Source of the DNA: Prorocentrum cordatum
Taxonomy: Eukaryota; Sar; Dinophyceae; Prorocentrales; Prorocentraceae
Length of the DNA: 64,000 bases
Assembly (NCBI GenBank): GCA_963575745.1
Contig: CAUYUJ010000915.1
Coordinates: forward strand, 43,650-107,649
Direction of reading: 5' to 3'
The notes under the pieces were generated by a model. It searched no databases and was not told the origin of the DNA. It was given only the letters and a program-made list of their open reading frames with translations. This document shows positions 1 through 10,316 of the stretch, piece by piece. A program made the translations under genes and the position numbers. The first letter of the stretch is position 1. Each line of letters starts with the position of its first letter.

Positions 1-1246
1 GCCACGGAACGTGTGAGGGCCGTGCCGAATTGGGTGGGTGTGGGCGACGCATGTGAGCGCCGCCACTGGGGCCTCCGGTGGAAGATGGGGCCGCGAAACC
101 TGTGACGGATGTGCCGAAATGGGTGTGCGGGACGCATGCGCATGTGAACGCCGCCACTGGGGCCTTCGGTGGAGCTCCCTATGGGGCCGCGAAACGTGTG
201 AGGGGTGTGCCGAATTGGGTGTGCGTGACGCATGCGGGCGGCAGCACTGGTGCCTTCGGTGGGGCTTCCTATGGGGCCGCGAAACGTGTGAGGGGTGTGC
301 CGAATTGGGTGTGCGGGACGCATGCGGGCGGCAGCACTGGGGCCTTCGGTGGGGCTCCCTTATGGGGCCACGAAACGTGTGAGGGGTGTGCCGAATTGGG
401 TGTGCGGGACGCATGCGGGCGGCAGCACTGGGGCCTTCGGTGGGGCTCCCTATGGGGCCACGAAACGTGTGAGGGGTGTGCCGAATTGGGTGTGCGGGAC
501 GCATGCGGGCGGCAGCACTGGGGCCTTCGGTGGGGCTCCCTATGGGGCCACGAAACGTGTGAGGGGTGTGCCGAATTGGGTGTGCGGGACGCATGCGGGC
601 GGCAGCACTGGGGCCTTCGGTGGCAGCACTGGGGCCTTCCTCCCTATGGGGCCACGAAACGTGTGAGGGGTGTGCCGAATTGGGTGTGCGGGACGCATGC
701 GGGCGGCAGCACTGGGGCCTTCGGTGGGGCTCCCTATGGGGCCACGAAACGTGTGAGGGGTGTGCCGACTTGGGTGTGCGGGACGCATGCGGGCGGCAGC
801 ACTGGGGCCTTCGGTGGGGCTCCCTATGGGGCCACGAAACGTGTGAGGGGTGCGGGCTGCGGTGGGGCCTTCGGTGATGGGGCCACGAAACCCGTGCGGT
901 GGGGCCTTCGGTGGGCTCCCTATGGGGCCACGAAACGTGTGAGGGGTGTGCCGAATTGGGTGTGCGGGACGCATGCGGGCGGCAGCACTGGGGCCTTCGG
1001 TGGGGCTCCCTATGGGGCCACGAAACGTGTGAGGGGTGTGCCGAATTGGGTGTGCGGGACGCATGCGGGCGGCAGCACTGGGGCCTTCGGTGGGGCTCCC
1101 TATGGGGCCACGAAACGTGTGAGGGGTGTGCCGAATTGGGTGTGCGGGACGCATGCGGGCGGCAGCACTGGGGCCTTCGGCGGAGCTCCCTATGGGGCCA
1201 CGAAACGCGCGAGGGGCGCGCCGAAGTGGGCGTGGCCGACGCGGAG
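1..1246. repeat. 90-bp satellite array
   Basis: About 13 head-to-tail copies of a GC-rich 90-bp unit; a recognisable anchor is TATGGGGCCACGAAACGTGT, which recurs at 361, 451 and 541, giving an exact 90-bp period. Copies from about 180 to 1195 are nearly identical, while the outermost copies on both sides are diverged and a short insertion/deletion disturbs the phase near 620-650 and 850-910. The array begins before base 1. Because 90 is a multiple of three, the unit is open in several frames on both strands and gives long repetitive ORFs with a 30-residue period. I treat those as by-products of the satellite, not as genes. Unequal exchange or gene conversion would explain the homogeneity of the central copies. 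Confidence 0.95.
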
Positions 1247-1295
1247 GGGGGGGGAGGAGGGGGAGGAGGAGGAAGAGGAGGAGGAGGAGGAGGAA
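1247..1295. repeat. GGA/GAG purine microsatellite
   Basis: Homopurine tract of GGA, GAGG and GGAAGA units directly abutting the last degenerate satellite copy. Confidence 0.9.
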
Positions 1296-1407
1296 CGCGG
1301 GGCACCGTCTCTTCAAAACGAGGACCCAACACCACAGGATGGTTGGTAATCAAAACAACCAAGTTTGACTGTTTACCGCCGGCTGCCAGTGCAGCTTGCA
1401 AGAGGTA

Positions 1408-1766
1408 GCGCTCGCAGACTTGCGGCTCTTGGTTCGACCAGAGCTACAGAAGTTCGGGAACAGGGTGGAGCTAGTTGGTCGACCGGGGCGAAAAGAAGAA
1501 TGCGATACCCGAGGCCGGATTTTCAAATATTAAGAGATTTGAGACTTTTGTGTAGAGTGAAGATTCTTCGCACCCGTAATAGGTTTTGCCATGTTTGCAA
1601 ATGAAATTCCAGGTCCGTAGCTACAGTGTCACTATCAAATCACTTGGCGGGAACAACTTTGCATTGCACTGAGACAATGCATTTTTGGGGTTGCAAGCTC
1701 GTCCTCCAGGAGCTGTCTACTTGCACTCAGAGCACCATTACGCGTGCAAGGAGCCCCCTACGAGAG
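1408..1766 (-). repeat. Degenerate family A repeat copy
   Basis: This stretch keeps scattered family A landmarks in reverse orientation: GGTGGAGCTAGTTGG near 1460, a TTCTTCGCACC block near 1565, ACTATCAAATCACTTGG near 1635, and a damaged terminal GCCCCCTACGAG near 1753. The spacing of about 359 bp matches the 357-bp length of intact copies elsewhere. A half hairpin (TTTACCGCCGG) lies just left at about 1372. It is much older than the copies at 18-25 and 54-55 kb. Between 1296 and 1407 I see nothing else. Confidence 0.6.
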
Positions 1767-2541
1767 ATGCGCGAATAGTAACCATCCCTCGAAATATTGG
1801 AGTTTGGCACCATCGGGCGTCGCAGCAGCGCCAGATGCTCCGCGCCGCCGGTCGAAGCCGCCCAGTTCGGGCGGCTACCTCTTGCCTGGAGCAGGACGCG
1901 CGCGGCCGGCGTCGGGCGGGCGGCGCCCACTCGGCAGCTTTCCCAGATAGGCCTATTTCAGGAGGAGAAGAAACACACAGACACAATGAATCGTCGATTC
2001 CCCAGAAAATATGGGAAACTATGGGAAGTGGGGGGAAGACAGAAGCCCAGAAAATATGCGGAAATATAAGGCATCCTGTTCTTTGTGTGCATTTATTTGT
2101 GCGTCCCAGGGCCCCTTCACTATTGAGACGGGTTACAAAGTGGAAGCGGCCAGCGCGGGGCATTCATGGAACGCGTTCCGTCGCCGCGCAGGATTCTCGG
2201 CTCCGCCCTGCCGAGCTTGTAGCGCGTCGCGGGCATTGCCAATCCGTTCTCGACCCGCGGGCTGCAAGTCGTTCTGCGCTCAGCTCCTCCGATTTGTGTT
2301 TTGTCGAGTCTGCAATCCAGACCTCTGTTGATTATCCTTGCAATCGTTGCTCGCGATCTTCGCAGGCTTTGGACTGCTCCGCGCGCGTAGTGCCCGCTGT
2401 GGAACAGGCTTGCAGGCCTCTCGCTTCTGCTCACTCCTGATTGGGCCAAAGCTGTCGGCAGCGTGCTGCCAGAAATACTCATGCAGTTGTCGGAAAAGGC
2501 CCACGGCCCTCGTGCGCTTCGCGTCCACCGTGGAGGAAATG

Positions 2542-2581
<40 letters not shown>

Positions 2582-3422
2582 GCGCCTTGAAAGGTCGGTT
2601 CTCCCTAAACACAGACCTGAGAAGCCACCAATACGCCAAATGCGTACGGTAGAGAAAGAGGGAAGCGGGGAGAAGCGGGAGAGAGGCGGGAGAGGAGGGT
2701 GCAGAACAAAGAAGAATCCCAGCCCAAGATTGAAGCCCATGATACTGAACACAATCAAGAATGTAAACCAACTGTCCAATCCTGACAGAAGTCATGGTTG
2801 AAACCAGTGATATTCAAAGAAATCGTGAATGATTAAAACCCGCCTTAAATTGAACCCAGGATACTGAATGAAACCCCCCCACTTTGAATAAAGGTGTGAG
2901 CAATGAGAAACGCAATGCAAGGTGATGGATTATGCTTGATTGGTCAAAATATCTTGAGTGACTTGAGTAGCTCCAATAACTTGAGTAACTCGAATACCTT
3001 GCTTGACTTGAGCAAATCAAGAAGTGGGGTGAAGAGAACTTACATTGAGTCCCTTGAAACCCAAAATACATAAGTGATAACCCATTCGAATAAATGCGGT
3101 GAAAGAAGGCTAGACATTGAACTGAATGTCCCAAGCACGCAATGACCCAGAAGATATGGAGGCATACAAAAATAGAACTGTAAAGTCGCGTGAGCCCAAC
3201 TGTGAGGACCCACTCCAGGTAAACCAAGACATATGAGGTAATTGAATACAAGCAAGTATGACGCGAGATGCAGGGGGTGTTTATGGTTTGTATTTAGCCA
3301 ACTACCGACGTTGAAGAACATGCAAGGGAGATTGAAGGGAGACTAAGAAACCTCCAAAGGCCGCAGGCCCATGCACCGCATACGCCATGAGGTTAAGATT
3401 GAGGGAGTCCCAAGAATGGTAT
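1767..3422. other. No recognisable gene; one microsatellite
   Basis: I see no recognisable protein family or RNA gene here. The region holds a GAT/ATG microsatellite at 2542-2580 and loose ACTTGAGTA-type repeats around 2950-3010 (CTTGAGTGACTTGAGTAGC and similar). Short ORFs on both strands overlap one another and carry no motif I recognise. Confidence 0.5.
2542..2580. repeat. (GAT)n microsatellite
   Basis: Thirteen uninterrupted GAT/ATG triplets. Confidence 0.98.
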
Positions 3423-4385
3423 TCACGGAAACTTCCAACGCCACTTTTCCACAAAGAAGTCTCCATCCCACCAATAGTCCGAAAGGTACCAAATCACTGG
3501 GTAAGGCCAGCCAGATTCGGGGTCGAACCACGTATCATAGTATTCTGTGTACCAGACTTTGGTGTAGACCTTTTCTTCTTCACAGTAGTTCCACATTCCG
3601 CCAGAACCTTGAAACCACTTGAGACGCTTCCTGGATTCCAGCTTGGCTGGAAGGCATCGTTTGACCATCCCCTGACTTGTATATGGATGTTCCCAGCCGT
3701 TTCGTACAAGACTACCGCCAGGGTTTGAGGCGAAACGGCTACTGACCAACAGCCAGTTCTTTCCAAGGAACTCTCCGAGCCCTTTCGTCGGGTCCTCTAA
3801 CGTTTACATACAGTCTATTGAAGCCGCTGTCCCGACACGCTTCGAAGAGCGGAATTTTGCACCAGTCATATGTAAGGTGTGGACCACCAAGGTCCGAAGG
3901 AATAAGGAACCGAGCTGGCAACTTTACCGCCCTTTGGAATAGCAGCGTGGAGCAGTAAGAGAGTGCTTCAAGGTCTTGTTTGGATAAGAAGCAAACCTTG
4001 CGTTTAGACCTGCAAATCTTCCCCTGAAAGTAAACGTGAGGGTCGGACGCCTTGGGAAGTAGCATACCGAAAGCTTGAGCCCGAGACTGCAGGGGCGACA
4101 GGGGCAAGGGACGAGAAAGGGCCCACCAGAGGCAGACAGAGGGAGGCGGGATTGTTGCGAAGCCACGGTGTCCCTACGATCACAGAGATCAGGCGGGTCC
4201 CAGATAGAATCGCATAAGTGACATCTCCTGGTGTCAGCCAATCCCGAAGGCTGGAGACAAAGAAGGAGAGAGAACACAAAGTGGTCTCGAAACAGACCAA
4301 ATGTAAATTCCGTTGGGGTGTCAAAACCCCGCTCCATTAGTATTGGAGCCTGTTCTCTGAGGCTGCCATCAGGTAAGATACCCAA
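3423..4385 (-). CDS. Possible fragmentary host or element ORFs, unrecognised
   Basis: Three overlapping minus-strand ORFs (3423-3749, 3739-4107, 3924-4385) have a more natural amino-acid composition than the low-complexity ORFs around them. The 3423-3749 product ends in an aromatic-rich stretch with several Trp and Tyr, and the 3739-4107 product contains a helix-like segment followed by a stretch with DLGGPH and NVRGPDE. They could be pieces of one frameshifted or intron-split gene read from 4385 down to 3423, but I cannot assign a family, a start or splice sites. Equally they may be chance ORFs. From 4386 to 5140 I see nothing assignable. Confidence 0.2.
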
Positions 4386-5144
4386 ACCTCTGAGGATTTC
4401 GTCACATTAAATTTGTGTACTTGCATTCCGTGGAACATTGCCATTGGAACATTGCCACGGAAATGTGCGCCAACAGGACTTCTTGCGCCGGGGGGCTTGG
4501 GTGAGTTTCCTGGCCCGAAGCGGTCGACGTCTCGGAGGGCTGCCCATTGTCTCCGTTCTTGTTCGCGATTGTCATGTGCGTGCTGATGTAGGATGCAATG
4601 CGCCACTTGGAAGCGCTTGGCCCCCATCGGCGCGATGATCTTCCCCAGCTGACGCGTGGACGACGCCTTTTTGGTGGTTTCCGACGGAGCTTGCGCCTGG
4701 CACTTGGTGGAGTTCGCGCGGGAGGCGGGGGCGCAGTGCCGCCTATCATTGGATGGGAGGGAAGCTGGAGGTTGACTGGTGCGCTTTCGGACGCGCTGGA
4801 GAGGGCCAGATGATCGGGCAATGCTCCTCTCGGAGACCCCGCTTCACCTTGGCCGCGTTTTCAGCGCCAGCGGAAGAAGGGGGCCAGAACTGCGCCGGAG
4901 AGTAGGCATGGCGCGCAGGGGCGTGAAAGCGTTGTACAGCCTGGAAGCGCATGAAGGCACCGATGGAGAACTGGTGCTCCTGATTTCCGACGCACCTTTG
5001 TGTCCAAATTTATATTTCGAATGCGTGCTGTTTGGTGTAGTACGTCGGCATGTAATACAGTACTTGGACCCGAGCGAGATTCCCGCGGCAACTGTCGGGC
5101 ATGCCGCATTCTTGTTGTCGCCATGCCACGAACGCCAGTGTGCT

Positions 5145-6495
5145 TCATATTGGTACGAATTCAAAAATTATGTATGAACTGGCGTGCCGCGGCCAGGCTC
5201 CCAGTCGACGTCGTACTGGGGTGGTTTGTATTCGCGTTTGCGAGTTTTGACTCGGCTGGCCAAGCGGACGCGGCAAACGCGGCAGACCGACGAATCCCTG
5301 GAAACCCAAAGAATTCGAAGCATCCCGAGGCGTAGCTGGTAGTCTGGAGGCCCCGTGCGTCCTGGCGTGCACTGCGCTCCGCATCGGGTGCGCGGCGGCC
5401 GCCGTGGTTGGGGGCAGCTTCGCGCTCCGTGCCGCTGCTGTCAGCAGTGGGCAGTTTCGCCATTGATTGCAGCGTTGTGGCGGACGACCCGCGCGGTTGT
5501 CCACTGCGGTGGATGCCCATGTAGGTAGCAGGCGCGCTTGACGCGACGTGGCTTGGCGCGCCCTGCTGGATGGCGCACCGTTCCTTGTATTTAGTCGCCC
5601 TGGGGGTTGAAGGGTGCCGTTTCTCTTATCGAGCGCCTCCATTGTCGAGCGCTTCCACTGTCGGTCTGCGGCGGCGCAGACACTATGCGCGCGGCTGCTG
5701 TCGGCGCGGATGCAGCGGACACGTTGCGCATCGCTGCAGGCTTGCCGGCGTTCCCAGAGATGCTGGCGGACATTGTGTCCCGTGTCCATCCTTGCAGCGA
5801 CGGTCCGCAATGGCGGTTGTCTCGCGGGGGATCTCGACGCCGCTTGCGGCTGCATGTTCTGGGGTCGCGCTAGTTGTTTCGCCGCCGGGCGGGGCCTGAA
5901 CATTGATGAGATTCGTGGCAAGGCTGCGTCGCGACAGCCGCTGGAGGCTGACAAACGACGCGCGGTCGATAGCGACATCGACCAGCTCGCAGAGCGGCGC
6001 CCCTTCCGAGGCGAGTGGCGTGCCCGCCTGCAGCCGAGCGTTGACAGAGGCATACATTTCCCCGACAAGGTTGGCACGGGCGGGGGCCCGATCTTGCTGA
6101 CGCGGAGTCTTGCCCAACGGCGGGCTGCGGGGCTTTGTTCTCGGGAGCGAGTCGCTGCCTGGGCCAGTACTTTTGTTGAAGACCTGCTGGCCCACAACTG
6201 GGTGTATTACCATCCCGGCGCGGGCTACTGCCAGCTCCAGGCGAGTGGAAATGATGCTTGATGGCAGTGCAAGTGCGATGTCTGCCCCAGGGCCGAAAAG
6301 CCTTTTTTCTCTCTCCCACGTGCGGTGTCTGGGAGGGGCTGCGATTGCATGCTCGCGAATCATATCCATCCGATAGCGCGGGGCAGCTGCTTGGACGCGA
6401 GGCGCCTGGTCGAATGTGACAGTGCGCGAGTTGTGTGCCTCTTCGTCTTCTGCGTTAGGTCGTAGGCCAAAGTGTAAGATTTCAGTTTGGGGCAC
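5145..6495 (-). CDS. Unrecognised overlapping ORFs in a GC-rich block
   Basis: A 270-aa ORF (5683-6495, minus) overlaps a 350-aa ORF in another minus frame (5145-6197) and a 215-aa plus ORF (5614-6261). Such multi-frame openness is expected in GC-rich DNA, so at most one is real. The 270-aa ORF has the least biased composition: a central hydrophobic helix-like segment around residues 75-105 and a segment rich in Leu, Val and Arg around residues 150-185. No catalytic or binding motif is visible, and I name no function. Confidence 0.15.
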
Positions 6496-6750
6496 AAGCG
6501 GCGTCGAGAGGCAGTCCGGCTTCCCATTTCCATTTGTGTATCTTATTTTGTTCTCCCTCTACTTCACATTATTTGCTATTGATTTTCCTAGCTCCTTCTT
6601 TCTCTCAGCCCCCCTTCAACGCAACTCGGTAAGATGGCGACAGCTGTCTCTATGGTGCTGGTGGGCAGTTCATCGCGACAGGCGCGGCTCCAACCCAGGC
6701 GCATGGGCGGCGGTGGCCCGAAAGCGCCAACACCGGGGAGGGAGAGGAGA

Positions 6751-6781
6751 AGGACGACGACGACGACGACGACGACGACGG
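6751..6781. repeat. (GAC)n microsatellite
   Basis: About ten GAC triplets; read on the plus strand in one frame they give a Thr run in a short ORF that I do not otherwise trust. Confidence 0.95.
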
Positions 6782-6845
6782 GGACGAGGCCCTTTGGCGA
6801 ACACGGGCGGGGACATCCACAGCGCTTAGCAGCGCGGGGAGAGCA

Positions 6846-6998
6846 GTAGGAGGAGGAAGAGGTCCAAGAGGAGGAGAAGAGAAGGAGGAGGAGGAGGAGT
6901 AGGAGGGGGAGGAGGGGGAGGAGGATGAGGAGGAGGAGGAAGATGAGGAGGAGGAGAGGGGGGAGGAGGAAGAGGAGGAGGAGGAGGATGGAGAGAGG
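6846..6998. repeat. Homopurine GGA/GAG tract
   Basis: About 150 bp almost free of pyrimidines, built from GGA, GAG and GAA triplets with rare T. Long homopurine/homopyrimidine tracts can adopt triplex structures; that is general knowledge and is not shown here. Confidence 0.9.
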
Positions 6999-7088
6999 AA
7001 CGAACCGGCCCCCAGCCGACCCAGGCAGAGCGTGCGTTAGCGTGTGAAGACAGTGAAGGGATCTGGTACATCACTTCAATCGTTTTTT

Positions 7089-7125
7089 GTCGAGCACGGG
7101 TGTATATGTGTATGTAATATATGTA

Positions 7126-7157
<32 letters not shown>

Positions 7158-7251
7158 GGTCTGTCTGTAGGTAGGTAGGTAGGTATGTATGTAGGTAGGT
7201 AGGTATGCATGCATGTATGTATGTCAGTATGTAAGTATGTATTCATGCACG

Positions 7252-7285
<34 letters not shown>

Positions 7286-7320
7286 CATACATACATGCAT
7301 ACATACATACATATATACCG
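7089..7320. repeat. Compound tetranucleotide/dinucleotide microsatellite
   Basis: GTCT repeats at about 7125-7167, then GTAG and GTAT repeats, a CA run at about 7252-7268, a TA run at about 7269-7284 and CATA repeats to about 7316. Confidence 0.95.
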
Positions 7321-7985
7321 GAGACAACCTCCACTCTTTACCACAGCTGAGCTTTTTGCTTTCGCTGTCTTTGTTGTTGAATTTCAACGATTCTGGACAG
7401 CTGTTCTCGCCATGGTCGGCAACCCTCTAGCTTGGATCTGAGCCCTGACGGAAGAAAGAGGAACGAGGGGATGCATTTCCTGGCAGGTCCTGGTCAGCCG
7501 TCGTTGCGCGGAGGCGATCAGGGCCCCCAGGTGAACGTGGCCGAGTTCGCCTCGAGGATCTCGAGCCCGTCGTGCTTGGAGCCGACTGCTGTCATGCCGA
7601 TGCGCGAGGCTCGCGCTCCGCTGCTGCCTGCAAGGGGCCCGCCTGGCATGGGCCGTTATAATCCACATTTGTCGGCCAATCAGTGCTGCAGTGTGGTGGT
7701 TTTTTTTTTTTTGCAGTTGGTACGGCTGAGAGTCAGCCTAAAAAGATAGGAGGCGGAGGACGAGACAAAGGTGTGATGAGGGATACTGACGGGGAGGCTC
7801 TGGATTGATCTGGATGAAGAGAATGGTAACAAAGTGGAGGAGGATCACGAAGAGGTGGACGACTTGGATGAGAAGCAGGTGGAGAAGGCTTTCTCTCAGG
7901 CAGCAAAAGACGACTAGGACAAATTGACCGGATGGTAACGAGGCGGTTTTTGTTATTTTCATTTTCGGTTGTCAACTTCATGTCG

Positions 7986-8800
7986 GTTCCTCCTCATTTT
8001 CCGATAATCAAACTGACCCTAGAGAGCTGAGCTGCTCTGGAAACAAATTTCATACTCCAATGCTCGGCGTAAAAAATCTGCTTTCTTGAAATGAATGGCC
8101 AAATATCTTTCAATTTTTTGCAAAACCAACCTAAAAGTGCCACATTGTCTCTTTTGATCGCGTCGACCAACTGCGATCCGGCGGTAAACCGTCAACCAGG
8201 TAACCGCCAGGAGCCTCGTAGAGCTCTGTTCTCGCGCAAAGCTGCTCGGAGCACACGAAAAAAGCTTCTCGAGCGTGAAGGGAAAGATTAGAAAATATGG
8301 TTTTTGTATTTTGCGCCTTCGTTTCGTGGATCTAGCTCGAGTGCCAGACTCGAGTTCGGACCTCTCGATGCGAGAAAGGAACGCACCGGATGATACTGCA
8401 TCGGTTTATCTGTAGCTCTTCTAAATCGTCAGTTAAGGGAAACCGACAGGACTCGTCAAAATGACTCGTATAATACGAATAGTTTCCCCAATCTAGTTCG
8501 AGTAGCAGACCGATTCCAGACGAACGCGCCTGATGCTTAAGAATAGGTTTCTGTAAGTATCAGCTCTGTAACTGTCCTCAATCTCGAGTTGCATAGAGAA
8601 AACCTCAACGCGTGTCAATATGACTCGAAACGGCCGACGGTTCCCCCAAGTCTTTTGATAGTAATATTGCAGCTACGAAAATGAGAATTTAACTGGCAGA
8701 CGCGACATAACCCGCTAGAGGTGGAAAAAATACCTGTTCTCAAAACGAACTTTCAAAGTTTACACAAAGATAGAAGTGGGCGCCGGCGGTAAACCGTCAA
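7986..8800 (+). repeat. Family A fragments with nested family B units
   Basis: From 7990 to 8175 lies the right two-thirds of a family A unit (landmarks CAATGCTCGGCGTAAAAA, AAATCTGCTTTCTT, GCCACATTGTCTC). It is followed by an intact hairpin module at 8178-8210 and the start of another A unit (CCTCGTAGAGCTC at about 8213). Within this second unit, about 8330-8640, are two to three family B ~180-bp units, and the A sequence resumes at about 8646 (CTTTTGATAGTAATATTGC) to 8780. A second hairpin begins at 8783 and is broken by the LINE insertion. The same A-B-A arrangement occurs inverted at 27.8-28.5 kb. Confidence 0.75.
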
Positions 8801-8806
8801 CCTTTG

Positions 8807-10210
8807 TTTTTGCGGCTTTGCGAGGCTCCTACTGGCCCTAGGGCCACGAGCAAGCACGAGGTCAGGTGTCTTCAGGAAGCGAAAGCTCTTATTCGAACAT
8901 AAAGTCAAGACAACCCAGAAGCAGCGAAGCTGCGATGAATCATTAATCACAAATATGAGCGAAAGAGCGAAACGCACACAGAAATGAATCAAAATGCAGT
9001 CAACTAATCATGCAAGAGAAATGGAGAACTCTCAGCGAAGCTGAGTATATAATAGTCAGGGAAAGAAACAACGAATTGAGAAACTGCAACTATCAAGTCT
9101 GTGGTAACCATAGAGCTGCCTGTGGGAGCGCAGTCACGATGCACTCCAAAGCACTGAGTTCTGTATCAGTAACAGTTGTAGTTGGACAAATAAGCCAAGC
9201 CCTCTCAAAAACTGACTTCCATATCAGCTGAGCGGGGTCCCGTCGATCCCAAAACCGTGGTTTGAGGCCTATGTCTACCCAGCAACCGCACCCACATCCC
9301 TCAGACGACACGCCGCCATCGAAACCAGCCCGAATAGCAGCAGCAACGTAAAATTCTGTCTCAGAATCATGTGTAAACGGACTACATTCTGAACTAAATA
9401 TCTGGCCCTCTCGGGCCTGGTGTGTAAGGACGTCGGCTCGAGTATTCCACTCCCGAAAATCATGACGAACTAGATCCATCCCCGCCGCTGGAGGTCGTAT
9501 ATTATAGCAGCTACAAAGCCCATCAAGCGTACTGATTATTTTCGATATTCTATCAGCATATGATCTATTATCTGCACGCCACCGTCCCGTAGCCCAGCTG
9601 ACCACGAGGAGCGAGTCACCCACCACCTCCAGAGGGATTCCAGGGGCCTCCAGGTTCCAACGAGTTGCTTTCATATTATGAAGGGCAATGCGCTTTGCAA
9701 GTTTCTCAGCAGCCATCGGACTATCATCCGTGCTCACCTGAATTTCACCATGCACTGAGGGCGCCAAGTAGGCGGGCGAACTCACAGGTCCACACGTCGA
9801 CACCTCCTGGAAACATCGAAGCATGCTCTGTGTACAAAGGTGCGTGACATATTGCATAAATCCAAGCTGGGAACCTGTGAACTGAACCCACCAATCATCC
9901 CCGAAAAACTCAGCTAATGTATATTGCCATGATCTCTGGCCAATGCTTTCCGTCCCTCGACAGCGACGTTTGTAGGAAGAAGCCTCCGACCAGTTGCCAA
10001 AGTGTCTCATCGTCTCACTCATAAGTGTGCGACTGCGATCAGAGTACGGTCCAAAACACAAACACGCCATACGGGAATCGCGCCATGTCCTCTCAGCCGC
10101 CTTCAAGTCGATCACTTTCTCAACAATCATGCTATTTGCGAAACTTGCAATGTCTTTTGCGAAATTCCAGTGCAACATCAGATAACGCTGTACAAGAGAG
10201 GAGTACCCAG
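8807..10210 (-). mobile_element. 5'-truncated LINE (third LINE copy) inside a hairpin module
   Basis: On the minus strand this is the 3' part of a LINE: the post-RT region and RNase H of ORF2, about 280 bp of 3' untranslated region and an A-rich tail (AAAAACAAAGG read on minus, ending at 8801). The insertion splits a copy of the 33-bp hairpin module. The left arm is at 8783-8806 and the right arm resumes at 10211 (CCTTTG followed by ACCGCCGGGG). CCTTTG occurs at both junctions (8801-8806 and 10211-10216) and may be a short target duplication. 5' truncation is typical of target-primed reverse transcription. Its tail ends in the same CAAAGG as LINE A. Confidence 0.85.
9093..10210 (-). pseudogene. 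LINE ORF2 C-terminal remnant with permuted RNase H
   Basis: Open from about 10210 to a stop at 9093. An ORF caller would start it at 10286, but the first ~25 residues are read from flanking repeat sequence. It contains a conserved connection-like segment with FFGDDWW that also occurs in LINE B, followed by the RNase H block in permuted order. GDSLLVVSW is at about 9600-9632. A block of the form RxxFREWNTRADVLTHQAREG is at about 9400-9465. FDGGV with a following GCGCGCW glycine/cysteine stretch is at about 9290-9335. TDTELSALE is at about 9135-9170, just before the stop. EEN and RT are missing, so it cannot encode an autonomous element. The frame is intact throughout, so the insertion may be fairly recent. 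Confidence 0.8.
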
Positions 10211-10252
10211 CCTTTGATACCGCCGGGGGGACTCGTAGAGCTTCCTGACAAA
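10211..10252 (+). repeat. Left copy of ~40-bp duplication flanking LINE A
   Basis: The right arm of the hairpin module plus the start of family B (CCGGGGGGACTCGTAGAGCT and on to GACAAA). It matches 16466-16505 at the other end of LINE A with about three differences, so it behaves as an unusually long target-site duplication. Confidence 0.7.
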
Positions 10253-10316
10253 CCTTTGTTTTTTTTTGGGGAGGCTGACCAGGCACCGAGCGCCCCAGCG
10301 CCCGTTAAGTGCCTAC

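Larger units (their letters stand above)
6496..7985. other. Low-complexity stretch without a recognisable gene
   Basis: Contains a pyrimidine-rich tract ending in TTTTCCTAG (about 6540-6592) that resembles a 3' splice acceptor, then a GAC microsatellite, a long homopurine tract and a tetranucleotide mosaic (listed separately), a poly-T run near 7690-7712, and short ORFs with no recognisable domain. The right part, about 7740-7985, is purine-rich on the plus strand. Confidence 0.5.

Noticed and set aside
78-1349. 423-aa plus-strand ORF and 258-aa minus-strand ORF over the satellite
   Set aside because: Both simply translate the 90-bp repeat; no non-repeat domain.
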